Assembly (NCBI RefSeq): GCF_026262575.1
Contig: NZ_JAPKFL010000023.1
Span: 1-64,000, forward strand
Reading direction: 5' to 3'
From: Streptomyces marinisediminis
GTDB taxonomy: Bacteria > Actinomycetota > Actinomycetes > Streptomycetales > Streptomycetaceae
Length of the DNA stretch: 64,000 nucleotides
Shown: one piece after another, positions 28,064 to 37,170 of the stretch
Numbering within the stretch: the first letter of the stretch is position 1
How the letters are laid out: each line of letters starts with the position of its first letter
The notes under the pieces: model-generated
The model's input: only the letters and a program-made list of their open reading frames with translations
The model's database searches: none
Told to the model about the DNA's origin: nothing
Program-made: the position numbers and the translations under genes

Positions 28064-30250
28064 TCAGCCCGTGGTCCGCGCGGCGGTCGGCGGGCCGCCG
28101 GGCCGCACCACGCGCCCGCGCGGCGCGGCGACGGACGGCAGCGGCGCCGGACGGCGGTGGGCCGGCGGGACGACGGGGGCCAGACCGACGCCGTCGAGGA
28201 AGACCGCGCGGGCCACCCGCTCCGCCGCGTGCCCGTCGTCGTACGGGCAGAACCGGGCGCGGAAGGCCGACCGCAGGGCGGTGCTCCGCGGGCCGCACCA
28301 CGCGCCGCTGTGGAACAGCCGCACCAGGCCCGCCACGTCCCAGGCCACCGGGCCCGGCGGGGTGCCGGGCAGGTCGAGATAGGTGCCGCGGGTGGCCCGG
28401 AAGGTCTCCCAGTCGTCGGCGTGCAGGACGATGGGCCGGTCCAGGTTGGCGTAGTCGAAGACCAGGGGCGCGTAGTCGGTCACCAGGGCGTCGGCGGCCA
28501 GGCACAGCCGGGCCGCCGAGCGGTGGACGCCGTGGGGCGCGGTGCCGTCCAGGACGACGAAGCCGTGCCCGAGCGCGTGCGCGAGCCGGGTGACGTCCAG
28601 CCGGGGCGGCCGGCCGCGCAGGTGGTCGCGCGGCGCGGGCGCGTAGAGCACGGCGACCGCGCCCGCCGGCACCCCCAGCTCGGTGCGGACGCGGGCGACG
28701 TCCTCGGCGGTGGCCCGGTAGAGCACGTCGTTGCGCGGGGCGCCGTACTCCAGGGTGGTGTAGCGGCCGGGGTAGGCGCGTTCGCGGGCGAGGGTGGAGT
28801 GGCGGTTGGCGGACAGCGAGTAGTCCCAGTCGTCGACGCGGGCGAGCAGCGCCGCGCAGTCGACGCGCAGCCCGGCGACGGGGTGGTCGCCCAGGTCGAG
28901 CCCCTCGCGGCCGAGCGGCGAACCGCGGTGGGTCTGCACCAGCACCTGTCCGGGCCGCTTGCGCAGGCCCGCCTCGAAGTCGCCGCTGCTGACGAGGTAG
29001 GTGGCCCGGGCCAGCGCGCGCCAGTGGGCGGCGGAGCCGGGCTGGAGGCGGCGCACCGCGCGCGGCAGGCCGGCCGCCTGCGCCTCGGTGCCGACCCACG
29101 CCGTCCGCAGGCCGGGGATGAGCCGGCGCGCCGCGGCTTCGACGGCCGCCGGGTCGCCGGTGTAGCCGCCCTCGCCCGGGGCGGCAAACACGGCCAGCGC
29201 GGGGTCGAGGCGGCGTCGGCAGTGCACGCGGTAGGCCGCCCGCACGGCCGCGCCGTGCACCGCGCGGCAGGCCGCGCGCAGTCTGCGCCGCAGGCCGCCC
29301 GCCGCCCACAGCAGCCGGAAGGTGCGCCGGGCGCCGAGCCGCAGCAGCAGGTACCGCGCGGTGGTGCGGTCCGCCGCCGCCCGGTGCCGCGCGCACAGCC
29401 TGCCGCTGCGGCGGAAGAACTCCGCCCGACCGGCCCGGGGCAGCCGCCCGGGGGCGAGGAAGACGGCGGTGAGGTGGTCGGTCATGCGGCGGTAGAGCAC
29501 CGGGCGCCAGGGGTGCAGGCCGGGCTGCCGGTCGAGGAAGGCGAAGACGCGGTCGTACTGGGCGAAGAGGTCGAAGTGCTTGCGCGGCGCCTGGGCCAGC
29601 AGCCCGCCCGAGCGGCGGCGCCGGTGCTGCACGCACACCCGGTCCAGCACGGTGACGGCCTCGGCGGCCAGCAGGACGGACCAACTGAAGGCGACGCCCT
29701 CGTAGGCGCCGGGCGGGAAGCGCAGGCCGTGGCGGGTGAGGAACGCGCGGCGGCACGCCTTGTTCCAGGCGACACCCGGCAGCCGCAGCAGCTCCGGCCG
29801 GTCCCCGGCGCGGAAGACCTGCGGTTCGCGGTGGGCCAGCAGGCCCGCGGGCGCGCCCCGGTCGGTCCCGCCGTGCCAGAAGGCGCGTTCGTGGTCGAAG
29901 AGCAGCAGGTCCGGTTCGGCGGTGTCGAGCAGGCGGTCGGCGATGGCCTGGAGGGCGCCGGGGGACAGGGCGTCGTCGCTGTCGAGGAAGAGCACGTAGT
30001 CGCCGCGGGCGTGGGCGAGCCCGGCGTTGCGGGCCGGGCCGGGGCCGGTCGGCTCGGCCAGCCGCAGCACCGTCACCCGCCGGTCGGCCGCCGCGGCGTC
30101 GGTCAGGAGCCCGCCGCAGGCGTCGGGGGACCCGTCGTCCACCGCGATGAGCTCCAGGTCGGTGAAGGACTGGGTCAGGACGGACTCCAGGCACTCGGGC
30201 ACGTAGGCGTGGGCCTGGTGGGCGGGAACGATGACGCTGAAGCGGGGCAC
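28064..30250 (-). CDS. Bifunctional GT2 glycosyltransferase / CDP-glycerol glycerophosphotransferase
   Basis: 728 residues. The N-terminal GT2 domain (about 1-230) has FSVIVPAHQAHAYVPECLES, LIAVDDGSPD and the metal site FLDSDDALSPG. The C-terminal half (about 370-700) is a TagB/TagF-type Glyphos_transf domain: VQTHRGSPLGREGLDLG, TTLEYGAPRNDVLYR, DALVTDYAPLVFDYANLDRP. The two activities suggest building or decorating a teichoic-acid-like wall polymer at the inner membrane face. No membrane helix is seen; the Arg-rich middle could bind lipid. GTG 30250 begins the GT2 fold directly. Substrates are inference. Confidence 0.88.
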   Translation of the reverse strand: MPRFSVIVPAHQAHAYVPECLESVLTQSFTDLELIAVDDGSPDACGGLLTDAAAADRRVTVLRLAEPTGPGPARNAGLAHARGDYVLFLDSDDALSPGALQAIADRLLDTAEPDLLLFDHERAFWHGGTDRGAPAGLLAHREPQVFRAGDRPELLRLPGVAWNKACRRAFLTRHGLRFPPGAYEGVAFSWSVLLAAEAVTVLDRVCVQHRRRRSGGLLAQAPRKHFDLFAQYDRVFAFLDRQPGLHPWRPVLYRRMTDHLTAVFLAPGRLPRAGRAEFFRRSGRLCARHRAAADRTTARYLLLRLGARRTFRLLWAAGGLRRRLRAACRAVHGAAVRAAYRVHCRRRLDPALAVFAAPGEGGYTGDPAAVEAAARRLIPGLRTAWVGTEAQAAGLPRAVRRLQPGSAAHWRALARATYLVSSGDFEAGLRKRPGQVLVQTHRGSPLGREGLDLGDHPVAGLRVDCAALLARVDDWDYSLSANRHSTLARERAYPGRYTTLEYGAPRNDVLYRATAEDVARVRTELGVPAGAVAVLYAPAPRDHLRGRPPRLDVTRLAHALGHGFVVLDGTAPHGVHRSAARLCLAADALVTDYAPLVFDYANLDRPIVLHADDWETFRATRGTYLDLPGTPPGPVAWDVAGLVRLFHSGAWCGPRSTALRSAFRARFCPYDDGHAAERVARAVFLDGVGLAPVVPPAHRRPAPLPSVAAPRGRVVRPGGPPTAARTTG

Positions 30251-30482
30251 GGCACTCTTCCCGGTGGGCGCGGGTCGGTTAAGCCGATGATGCGGCGATG
30301 CCTGCCACCTGGCGGTCACCGCCACAGCCGTGGGCTCCGTTCGGCGTACCGGCCGTGCCGCCGTCCGGGGGAACCGGCGCGCCGGGCCGACGGGCCCGAC
30401 CGCGCGCCCGGAGCCGCGCGTCACGCGGAGGGGGCGCGCCTCCGGGGCGTGCGCCGGGGGCGCGAGGACGGGCCCGCCCCGC

Positions 30483-33400
30483 TCAGCCGAGCGGCGGCGG
30501 CGGGGTCGCGGCGGCCTCCCGGGCGGCGCGCTCCATCGCGCTGGCGAGCAGCGCCAGGTCCGTGGGGCCGTTGCCCAGCTCCCGCACGGGGCGCCGGGCG
30601 GGCGGGTCCCCGGCGCGGGCCCAGTCGAGCGGGACGACCGTGGGCCGCTGGGTCGCCGTCCGCGGAATCCGGGCCGTCACCCGCCCCGCCTGGAACGGGA
30701 CGGCCGCGCCGTCGGGCCGGTGCAGGACGCCGCGCCCCACCGGCACCTCCGCGTCGGCCGGGCCTCCGCCGAGCGCGACGCGCAGCGCGGCGCCCTGGTC
30801 GGCGGCGGTGTGCGCGGTGCGGTCGGGGCGGCCGGTGGCGGCGACGAGGTGGACACCGAGCGGCAGGCCGTCCCGGGCCACGGCGTCCAGCGCGCGCACC
30901 ACCGATCCGGCCGCGGGCCGCCCGGGGTTGCCCAGGGCCGGGTCCACCAGCGCGTCGAGGTCGTCCACGAGCACGACGAGCCGGGGCAGCGCGCAGCCGG
31001 GGCCGCGCTCGGCGCGCGGCCGCAGCCGCAGCGTGCCGCGGTCCTCCTCGCCCCACCCCGCGGACTCCCCAGCGGCGTCGTCGACCACGGCACCGGGGGC
31101 GGCGGCCGCGCCGTGCCGGAAGTCCTCGAAGGCGGTGCCCGCCAGCAGCCCGGCGCGGCGCTTGAGCTCACCGGTCAGCGCCTGCGCGAAGGCGCGCATG
31201 CGCTGCGGGTCGCCCGCGGCCAGGTACGTCGTGGCGTGCGGCAGCTCAGTGGCCGCCCGCAGGCCCCGCCCGACGCCGCCGTCCCGGCCGCCGTCGACGC
31301 CGCCGTCCACGAGCAGGAGCGCCAGCCGGTCCGGGCGCTCGTCCGCCGCCAGCGACGCCGCGAGCGAGCACAGCAGCTCCGTCCTGCCGCTGCCCCGAGC
31401 GCCGCTGACCAGCAGGTGGCTGCGGGCGGCGACGAGGTCGGCGGCCAGCGGACCGCGCGGCCCGGCGCCCAGGACGCCCCGCGCGCGGGGCGGCTCGGCC
31501 GGCTGCGGCCAGCGCGCCAGCAGGGCGGCCGGGGTGGCGCGGGCCAGCCCCAGCGCGTCCAGCAGCCGCGCGGAGTCCGGCAGGGGCGCGGCGTGCCGGG
31601 GCGCGGGGACGCCGGTGCCGGGCGGCGGCAGGTGGGCGTCGGCCTCGCGCAGCGGGGCCAGCGACCGGGCCACGCGCTCGGCCCAGGCGGCGGACACCCC
31701 GTCCACGGTGGCGGGCTCGCCCATCCGGTCACCGCCGCGCCGCACCAGCCGCAGCGCGGTGGCCACGGCGCCGCTGAGCAGGGCGACGGCACCGCACTCG
31801 CGGAAGGCGGGCAGCGTGGCGTAGGCGGCGGCCAGCGTCTCGGCCTGCGGGGAGGAGGGCGTGGCCGGCTCCGTCTCGGCCAGGCACAGCACGTGGACGC
31901 CGGCGGCCGCCCCGCACGCGGCGAGCCGGGCGACGGTCTCGCGCAGCGCGGCCGACCCCGGGTCGCCGTCCACGACCAGGACCGTGGCCGGGCCGGTGTG
32001 GTGGGCGGCGGCGGTGAGCACGTCGACGCGCTCGGCGTCCGCCCAGGCCGGGCCCAGCGGCCCGTCCTCCAGCCGGCGGGTGAGCTCGGCGGTGCGGGCG
32101 GCGGCCTGGTCGCGGTCGAAGGCGAAGAGCAGGCGGCAGTCCTGGCCGCGGGTGGGCCGCAGGTGGGGCAGCCAGCCCAGCCAGGACCAGTCCCGGGTGC
32201 GGTGGGCGCCGCGCCCGGAGGCCAGGACGACGATCTCCAGGAAGGCGGGGCCGTGCAGGGTGGCGAGCTGGGCCAGCACCGAACGGGCCAGTGGCAGCAG
32301 CCGGGGGCGCGGGCCGGCCAGGCCCAGCGAGCCCGCCTCGCGCAGCGAGACGGTGAGGGGAGTGCCCGGGCGGGCGCCGTGGTGCGCGGTGCCCAGCCGC
32401 ACCGTCAGCGCGTCCTCGTGCGCGGGGCCGCGCTCCCACAGCCGGGGCCCGGGGCCGAGCGCGGTGAGCAGGACGTCGGCCGGGTCGGGCCAGCGGCCCG
32501 GGTCCGGGGCGGGCACCGGGCCGCCGGGGGCCTCGGGGCCCGGGCCGGCGGCGGGGGCGGCCGCGTCGGGTGGGGTTGCGCCGCGGCGGCCCGCCAGGCG
32601 GCGCGCCCACGCGCTCAGGCCGCGCGCGCGGTGCTCCGCGGCGTCGGCCGCGCCCGGGCCGGCCTGCGCGGGCGGTCCGGGCGGCGCGGGCGGCGGCGTG
32701 GCCGGGACGGCCAGCGCGGCGCCGTGGGTCACGGCGCCGGTGGGTTGCACGGGCACCGTCACCGGTGCGGCATCGGCGGTGCCCTGGCTGGTCGGCCCGT
32801 GCGGCCCGGCTCCGTGCGGCCCGGGCGCGTGCGGCCCGGGTGCGTGCGGCCCGGGTTCGTGCCGCCCCGGGTCGTACGGGACGTGCCCGGGTCGGCCGGG
32901 GCCCGTCGGCCCGGTGCCCGCCGGCTCGGGCCCGGCCTGCTCGGGGACGTAAGCGAGCGTCGCCCCGCGGGGCCGGGGGAGGGGCGCCGCGGGGGTGCCG
33001 GGCGGGTCGGGGGCCAGGCGCACCGGGTCGGTGCGCAGCCGCAGCACGGACTCGCCGACCCGCACGGACGCCCCCGGGCGCAGCGCGGCGGGGCGCTCCC
33101 CGACGGGGACGCCGTCGGCGGTGGTGCCGTTCGTCGAGTTCAGGTCGGCGACGGTCACGGAGCCGGACTCCGTCACCGTCACCACGCAGTGCTGGCGGGA
33201 GACGTCCGGGTCGTCGAGCACCACGTCGGCGTCGGCCGAGCGGCCGACGCGCACGTGCCCGCCGTGCAGCAGGTGGACGCCGCCCGCGTCCGGCCCGGCG
33301 ACCACGTGCAGCCGGGGGCCGTCCGCCGGGAGTGCGGCCAGCGGCTCCGCGGGCCGGTACAGCGTCACCACGGCGCCGTCCACCAGGGGCGGTTCGCCCA

Positions 33401-33635
33401 GCACCTGCCGGACGGCGTCCAGGCGGTGGGCGCCGACGTGGACGGCGGCCGACTCGCCCTCGCGGGACGGCGCGGCGGAGCCGCCGGTGCCCGCGGCGAG
33501 CGCTGCGGCCAGGCCGCCCGTCACGGCGGCGAGCACGGTGCCGGGCGGGGCCGAGACCAGGACGTCGCACTCGTCCACGCCCTGTGCCGTGCCGCCGCGC
33601 GGCCCACGGACGGTGAGCCGGATCTGATTCGGCAT
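30483..33635 (-). CDS. FHA-FtsK/SpoIIIE-type ATPase (EssC-like, soluble)
   Basis: 1050 residues. Domains: an EssC/YukD-like N-terminus (about 1-100); an FHA domain (about 105-205: VRVGRSADADVVLDDPDVSR through VADLNSTNGTTADG) that would bind phospho-Thr; a Pro/Gly/His-rich linker; then FtsK-like modules. One clear Walker A is GARGSGRTELL, with acidic LLLVDGG and LVVLVDDLDALVD. Unlike EssC of type VII secretion I see no membrane helices between FHA and ATPase, and no WXG100 gene nearby. The divergent neighbour is a Thr kinase, a plausible source of the phospho-ligand. ATG 33635 has GGGAGGGG upstream. Confidence 0.85.
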   Translation of the reverse strand: MPNQIRLTVRGPRGGTAQGVDECDVLVSAPPGTVLAAVTGGLAAALAAGTGGSAAPSREGESAAVHVGAHRLDAVRQVLGEPPLVDGAVVTLYRPAEPLAALPADGPRLHVVAGPDAGGVHLLHGGHVRVGRSADADVVLDDPDVSRQHCVVTVTESGSVTVADLNSTNGTTADGVPVGERPAALRPGASVRVGESVLRLRTDPVRLAPDPPGTPAAPLPRPRGATLAYVPEQAGPEPAGTGPTGPGRPGHVPYDPGRHEPGPHAPGPHAPGPHGAGPHGPTSQGTADAAPVTVPVQPTGAVTHGAALAVPATPPPAPPGPPAQAGPGAADAAEHRARGLSAWARRLAGRRGATPPDAAAPAAGPGPEAPGGPVPAPDPGRWPDPADVLLTALGPGPRLWERGPAHEDALTVRLGTAHHGARPGTPLTVSLREAGSLGLAGPRPRLLPLARSVLAQLATLHGPAFLEIVVLASGRGAHRTRDWSWLGWLPHLRPTRGQDCRLLFAFDRDQAAARTAELTRRLEDGPLGPAWADAERVDVLTAAAHHTGPATVLVVDGDPGSAALRETVARLAACGAAAGVHVLCLAETEPATPSSPQAETLAAAYATLPAFRECGAVALLSGAVATALRLVRRGGDRMGEPATVDGVSAAWAERVARSLAPLREADAHLPPPGTGVPAPRHAAPLPDSARLLDALGLARATPAALLARWPQPAEPPRARGVLGAGPRGPLAADLVAARSHLLVSGARGSGRTELLCSLAASLAADERPDRLALLLVDGGVDGGRDGGVGRGLRAATELPHATTYLAAGDPQRMRAFAQALTGELKRRAGLLAGTAFEDFRHGAAAAPGAVVDDAAGESAGWGEEDRGTLRLRPRAERGPGCALPRLVVLVDDLDALVDPALGNPGRPAAGSVVRALDAVARDGLPLGVHLVAATGRPDRTAHTAADQGAALRVALGGGPADAEVPVGRGVLHRPDGAAVPFQAGRVTARIPRTATQRPTVVPLDWARAGDPPARRPVRELGNGPTDLALLASAMERAAREAAATPPPPLG

Positions 33636-34036
33636 CGGGCCCCTCCCGGTTCAGCCACGTAGCTGCATCCTGCCACCCGCGACTGACTGCGCATGCCACG
33701 AGCACGTCCCAATGATCTTGATTGATCGGGGGAACGCGTAAGAGCGATCGCATGTGATCGAGTTCACATCGTATTCGGTGACACTTGGGTCCATTCACCC
33801 GCGCACCGGGACCACGCGGGGCCCGGCGGGCCCTGACGGACCGTCGGCGCCCGCGGTCGGAGCGCGGCCGGGGCGCGGCCGGGGCGGCGGGGCCGCGGAG
33901 CCCGGCGGACCCAGGGCCCCTCGTGGCACCGCCCTACTACAGTGGTCCGGACGGGCCGCCGCGCGGCGGCGCCCGGGCCGGAGCGGGACCGGACCTGCGT
34001 CCGCCCCCGCAGGATGACGAGCAGGGAGCCGATGAC
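33636..34036 (+). promoter_or_regulatory. Divergent region between FHA-FtsK gene and pkaA
   Basis: 401 bases. The stretch 33700-33790 is unusually AT-rich and probably holds both promoters; it includes the CRP-like palindrome at 33752-33769. From 33800 the sequence is GC-rich and open in the pkaA frame; an in-frame GTG at 33923 would give pkaA 38 more residues. No other gene is supported. Confidence 0.5.
33752..33769. promoter_or_regulatory. CRP/cAMP-receptor-type palindrome
   Basis: ATGTGA-N6-TCACAT, a perfect match to the TGTGA-N6-TCACA consensus of CRP-family regulators. It is 117 bases upstream of the FHA-FtsK start and 268-285 upstream of pkaA. Streptomyces Crp recognises GTG-N6-type palindromes of this kind and controls germination, growth and secondary metabolism. 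Binding here is inference from the perfect symmetry. Confidence 0.65.
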
Positions 34037-35773
34037 GTGCGGCCCGTAGGCAGCAAGTATCTCCTGGAGGAGCCGCTCGGACGCGGCGCCACGGGCACCG
34101 TGTGGCGCGGGCGGCAGCGGGAGACGGCCGGTGCCGAGGCCGCCGTCGCGGGCAGTCCGGGCGAGGTCGTCGCGATCAAGGTGCTCAAGGAGGAGCTGGC
34201 CGACGACTCCGACGTCGTCATGCGCTTCCTGCGCGAGCGCTCCGCGCTGCTGCGCCTGGCCCACGAGAACATCGTGCGCACCCGGGACCTGGTGGTCGAG
34301 GGGAACCTGCTCGCGCTGGTCATGGACCTCGTCGACGGTCCCGACCTGCACCGCTACCTGCGCGACAACGGGCCGCTGTCGCCGGTGGCCGCCGCCCTGC
34401 TCACCGCCCAGATCGCCGACGCGCTCGCCGCCAGCCACGCCGACGGCGTCGTGCACCGCGACCTGAAGCCCGCCAACGTGCTGGTCGCCGAGGACGCCCG
34501 CGGCATGCGTCCGATGCTCACCGACTTCGGCATCGCCCGGCTCGCCGACTCCCCGGGGCTGACCCGCACGCACGAGTTCGTCGGCACCCCCGCCTACGTC
34601 GCTCCGGAGTCCGCCGAGGGGCGGCCGCAGACCTCGGCCGTCGACCTCTACGGCGCGGGCATCCTGCTGTACGAGCTGCTCACCGGCCGCCCGCCGTTCG
34701 GCGGCGGGAGCGCGCTGGAGGTGCTCCAGCGGCATCTGAACGAGGAGCCGCGCCGCCCCGAGCAAGTCCCCGACCCGCTGTGGACGGTCATCGAGCACTG
34801 CCTGCGCAAGAACCCCGAGGAGCGGCCGAGCGCCACCGCGCTCGCCCGCGGCCTGCGCACCGTCGCCGCCGGGCTGGCCCCGGACGCCACCGCCGCGGAG
34901 CGCAGCGCCGCGCTCGGCGTCGCGGGCCTGCTGGCCCCCGACCCCAGCCCCGCGCCCGTGCCCGCCACCGGCGACGCCGCCACACCGACGCAGGTGCTGC
35001 CGGGCGGCAGCGGCCCCGGCGCCCCGGCGGCCGGCGACCCGAACGCCGCGACGACGGTCCTGCCGCACTCGGGCGCCGCCGGACACGGCCCGCCGGGCGG
35101 CGCCGCCGACCCCACCGCCGTCATGCCGCAGCAGCCGCCCACGCCCCCGCCGCCCGCGCAGCCGCCCGGTGACGGCGCGGCGCACCCGTGGCAGAGCCAG
35201 CTCCGCGCGGCGCGCGACCGCAACGAGCAGACCCAGCTCCATCCGGTGGACCCCGGGCAGGACCCGCTGCGCCGCCGCCCCGCCCGCCGTCCGGCCCCGC
35301 CGCCGCCCGAGCGCCCCGAGCCTGGGCGGGCGCCCGCGCCGCAGCCGCAGGGGTACGCGCCGCCGCCCCCGCCGCAGCGCTACGAGCCGCAGCCGCAGCC
35401 CCAGCCGCAGCGGTACGAGGCCCGGCGGCCCGAGCCGCAGCCGCAGCGGTACGAACCGCAGCCGCAGCGCTACGAGCCCCCGCCGCAGCGGTACGAGCAG
35501 CGCCGCCCGGCCCCGCCGCCCCGCGAACCGCGACGCCGCCGGGGCGGGGCCAACCCCATGCGCATCCCCGGCCTGGGCTGTCTCAAGGGCTGCCTGTTCA
35601 TGATCCTGATCCTGGTCGCCATCGTGGCCCTGATCTGGAACTTCACGCCGGTGCCTGAGTGGGTCGCCGAGGGCCGCAGCTTCTGGCAGACCGTCACCGA
35701 CTGGTTCACCGAGCTGCGCGAGAGCGTCGGCGCGTACGTGGAGAGCGGCGGCGGGCACGCCGGCCCGAACTGA
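34037..35773 (+). CDS. pkaA: Ser/Thr protein kinase PkaA-like
   Basis: 578 residues. The Hanks-type kinase domain (about 7-270) has a Gly loop LGRGATGTVW, VAIKVLKEEL (ATP Lys), VVHRDLKPANVL, TDFGIARLADSPGLTRTHEFVGTPAYVAPE and the DLYGAGILLYELLTGRPPF segment. A long Pro-rich linker holds QRYEPQP-type repeats. One membrane helix follows (GCLFMILILVAIVALIWNF), then a short outer tail ending in GGGHAGPN. No PASTA domains. GTG 34037 is preferred because GGGAG lies eight bases upstream and kinases of this group begin RPVGSKYLLEEPLGRG. It is followed by pkaB and prfB in the order I remember for S. coelicolor. Confidence 0.9.
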   Translation: MRPVGSKYLLEEPLGRGATGTVWRGRQRETAGAEAAVAGSPGEVVAIKVLKEELADDSDVVMRFLRERSALLRLAHENIVRTRDLVVEGNLLALVMDLVDGPDLHRYLRDNGPLSPVAAALLTAQIADALAASHADGVVHRDLKPANVLVAEDARGMRPMLTDFGIARLADSPGLTRTHEFVGTPAYVAPESAEGRPQTSAVDLYGAGILLYELLTGRPPFGGGSALEVLQRHLNEEPRRPEQVPDPLWTVIEHCLRKNPEERPSATALARGLRTVAAGLAPDATAAERSAALGVAGLLAPDPSPAPVPATGDAATPTQVLPGGSGPGAPAAGDPNAATTVLPHSGAAGHGPPGGAADPTAVMPQQPPTPPPPAQPPGDGAAHPWQSQLRAARDRNEQTQLHPVDPGQDPLRRRPARRPAPPPPERPEPGRAPAPQPQGYAPPPPPQRYEPQPQPQPQRYEARRPEPQPQRYEPQPQRYEPPPQRYEQRRPAPPPREPRRRRGGANPMRIPGLGCLKGCLFMILILVAIVALIWNFTPVPEWVAEGRSFWQTVTDWFTELRESVGAYVESGGGHAGPN

Positions 35774-35876
35774 ACTGGAGATTTGTCGACTTCCGGGGGC
35801 GGAATTCCCGCGGAGAGGTGACGGTTACCGCCGTATCCGCCGCTCGAACGGCCCAACGCGGCGTACTTTGGTCGCC

Positions 35877-37082
35877 ATGGCACGCAAGATCGGCAGTCGT
35901 TACACCGCCCACCGCATCCTGGGCCGGGGCAGCGCCGGCACGGTGTGGCTGGGCTCGGGCCCGGAGGGGCCCGTCGCCATCAAGCTGCTGCGCGAGGACC
36001 TGGCGGCCGACCAGGAGCTGGTCGGCCGCTTCGTGCAGGAGCGCGCCGCGCTGGTGAGCCTGTCCCACCCGCACGTGGTGGGCGTGCGGGACCTGGTCGT
36101 CGACGGCAACGACCTGGCCCTCGTCATGGACCTGGTGCGCGGCACCGACCTGCGCACCCAGCTCGACCGCGAACGCCGCCTCACCCCGGCCGAGGCGGTC
36201 GCCGTCACCGCCGACATCGCCGACGCCCTCGCGGCCGCGCACGCCGCCGGGTACGTGCACCGCGACGTCAAGCCGGAGAACATCCTGCGCGACGAGGCCA
36301 CCGGGCGCGCCCTGCTCACCGACTTCGGCGTCGCGAAGCTGATCGACGCGCCCCGGCGCGGTGGCGGCAGCCGCGTCGTGGGCACCCCGGACTACGTGGC
36401 GCCCGAGATCGTCGAGGGGCTGCCGCCGCGCGCCGCCGTGGACATCTACGCGCTGGCCACCGTGTTGTACGAGGCGCTCGCCGGGTTCACGCCGTTCGGC
36501 GGCGGCCACCCCGGCGCCGTCCTGCGGCGGCACGTGACCGAGTCCGTCGCGCCGCTGCCGGGCGTCCCGGACGAGCTGTGGCGGCTGGTCCACCAGTGCC
36601 TGTCCAAAGCCCCGGCCTCCCGGCTGCGCGCCGCCGAGCTGGCCGCCCGCCTGGGTGAACTGCGCCCGGCGCTGGAGGGCTACCCCGCGCTCGACATCGA
36701 CGAGCCCGAGCCCGAGCCCGCCGACCACCGCTCGCCCGAGGCCTACGAGCCGCCGCCCGCCACGCGGCGTGGCGCGGTGCCGCTGGTGCACGGGCAGCCC
36801 GCCCCGGACTCCGCCAACCGCGAGACGCACACCAGCATGCGGGTGCCCGGGGCGGACGAGCTCGCCGGGGGCGCGCGGGGCACCGCGCGCGCTCCTCGGG
36901 CCCCCGGCCAGCCGCGGGCCGGCTCCGCGCGGCACCGGGCCGCCGAGCGCCGCAGGCGGGTCCGGCTCACCGCCGCCGGCGTGGGCACGGCGGTCCTCCT
37001 GGGCGTCGGCGGTTACCTGGCCTTCGCGGACGACGCCTCCACCGACGGCGCCCCGCCCGCGGTCGCCCCGGAGCGCCCGTGA
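35877..37082 (+). CDS. pkaB: Ser/Thr protein kinase PkaB-like
   Basis: 401 residues. Kinase domain about 5-265 with ILGRGSAGTVWLG, VAIKLLREDL, YVHRDVKPENIL, TDFGVAKLIDAP, VGTPDYVAPEIVEG and DIYALATVLYEALAGFTPF. A disordered linker leads to one C-terminal membrane helix (LTAAGVGTAVLLGVGGYLAFA) and a tiny outer tail. No sensor domain outside, so activation may need partners. TACTTT at 35864-35869 lies seven bases before ATG 35877, suggesting a leaderless start. Sits 103 bases after pkaA. Confidence 0.9.
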   Translation: MARKIGSRYTAHRILGRGSAGTVWLGSGPEGPVAIKLLREDLAADQELVGRFVQERAALVSLSHPHVVGVRDLVVDGNDLALVMDLVRGTDLRTQLDRERRLTPAEAVAVTADIADALAAAHAAGYVHRDVKPENILRDEATGRALLTDFGVAKLIDAPRRGGGSRVVGTPDYVAPEIVEGLPPRAAVDIYALATVLYEALAGFTPFGGGHPGAVLRRHVTESVAPLPGVPDELWRLVHQCLSKAPASRLRAAELAARLGELRPALEGYPALDIDEPEPEPADHRSPEAYEPPPATRRGAVPLVHGQPAPDSANRETHTSMRVPGADELAGGARGTARAPRAPGQPRAGSARHRAAERRRRVRLTAAGVGTAVLLGVGGYLAFADDASTDGAPPAVAPERP

Positions 37083-37170
37083 GGCCGCGCGGCGCCCCCG
37101 GTGCGGCCCCGCGACCCCGCGCCCCGCGGACGCCGGATTGTCGGCTTCCCACAGCCGGTAGGCTGGAGGC

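Noticed and set aside
22974..30194. A 2406-codon open frame on the minus strand over the glutamate dehydrogenase
   Set aside because: Antisense shadow of high-GC codon bias; its right part is the real glycosyltransferase in another frame, the rest has no domain.
30483..33635. Calling the FHA-FtsK protein a type VII secretion core gene
   Set aside because: No WXG100, EccB/D/E or mycosin gene nearby and no membrane helices seen.
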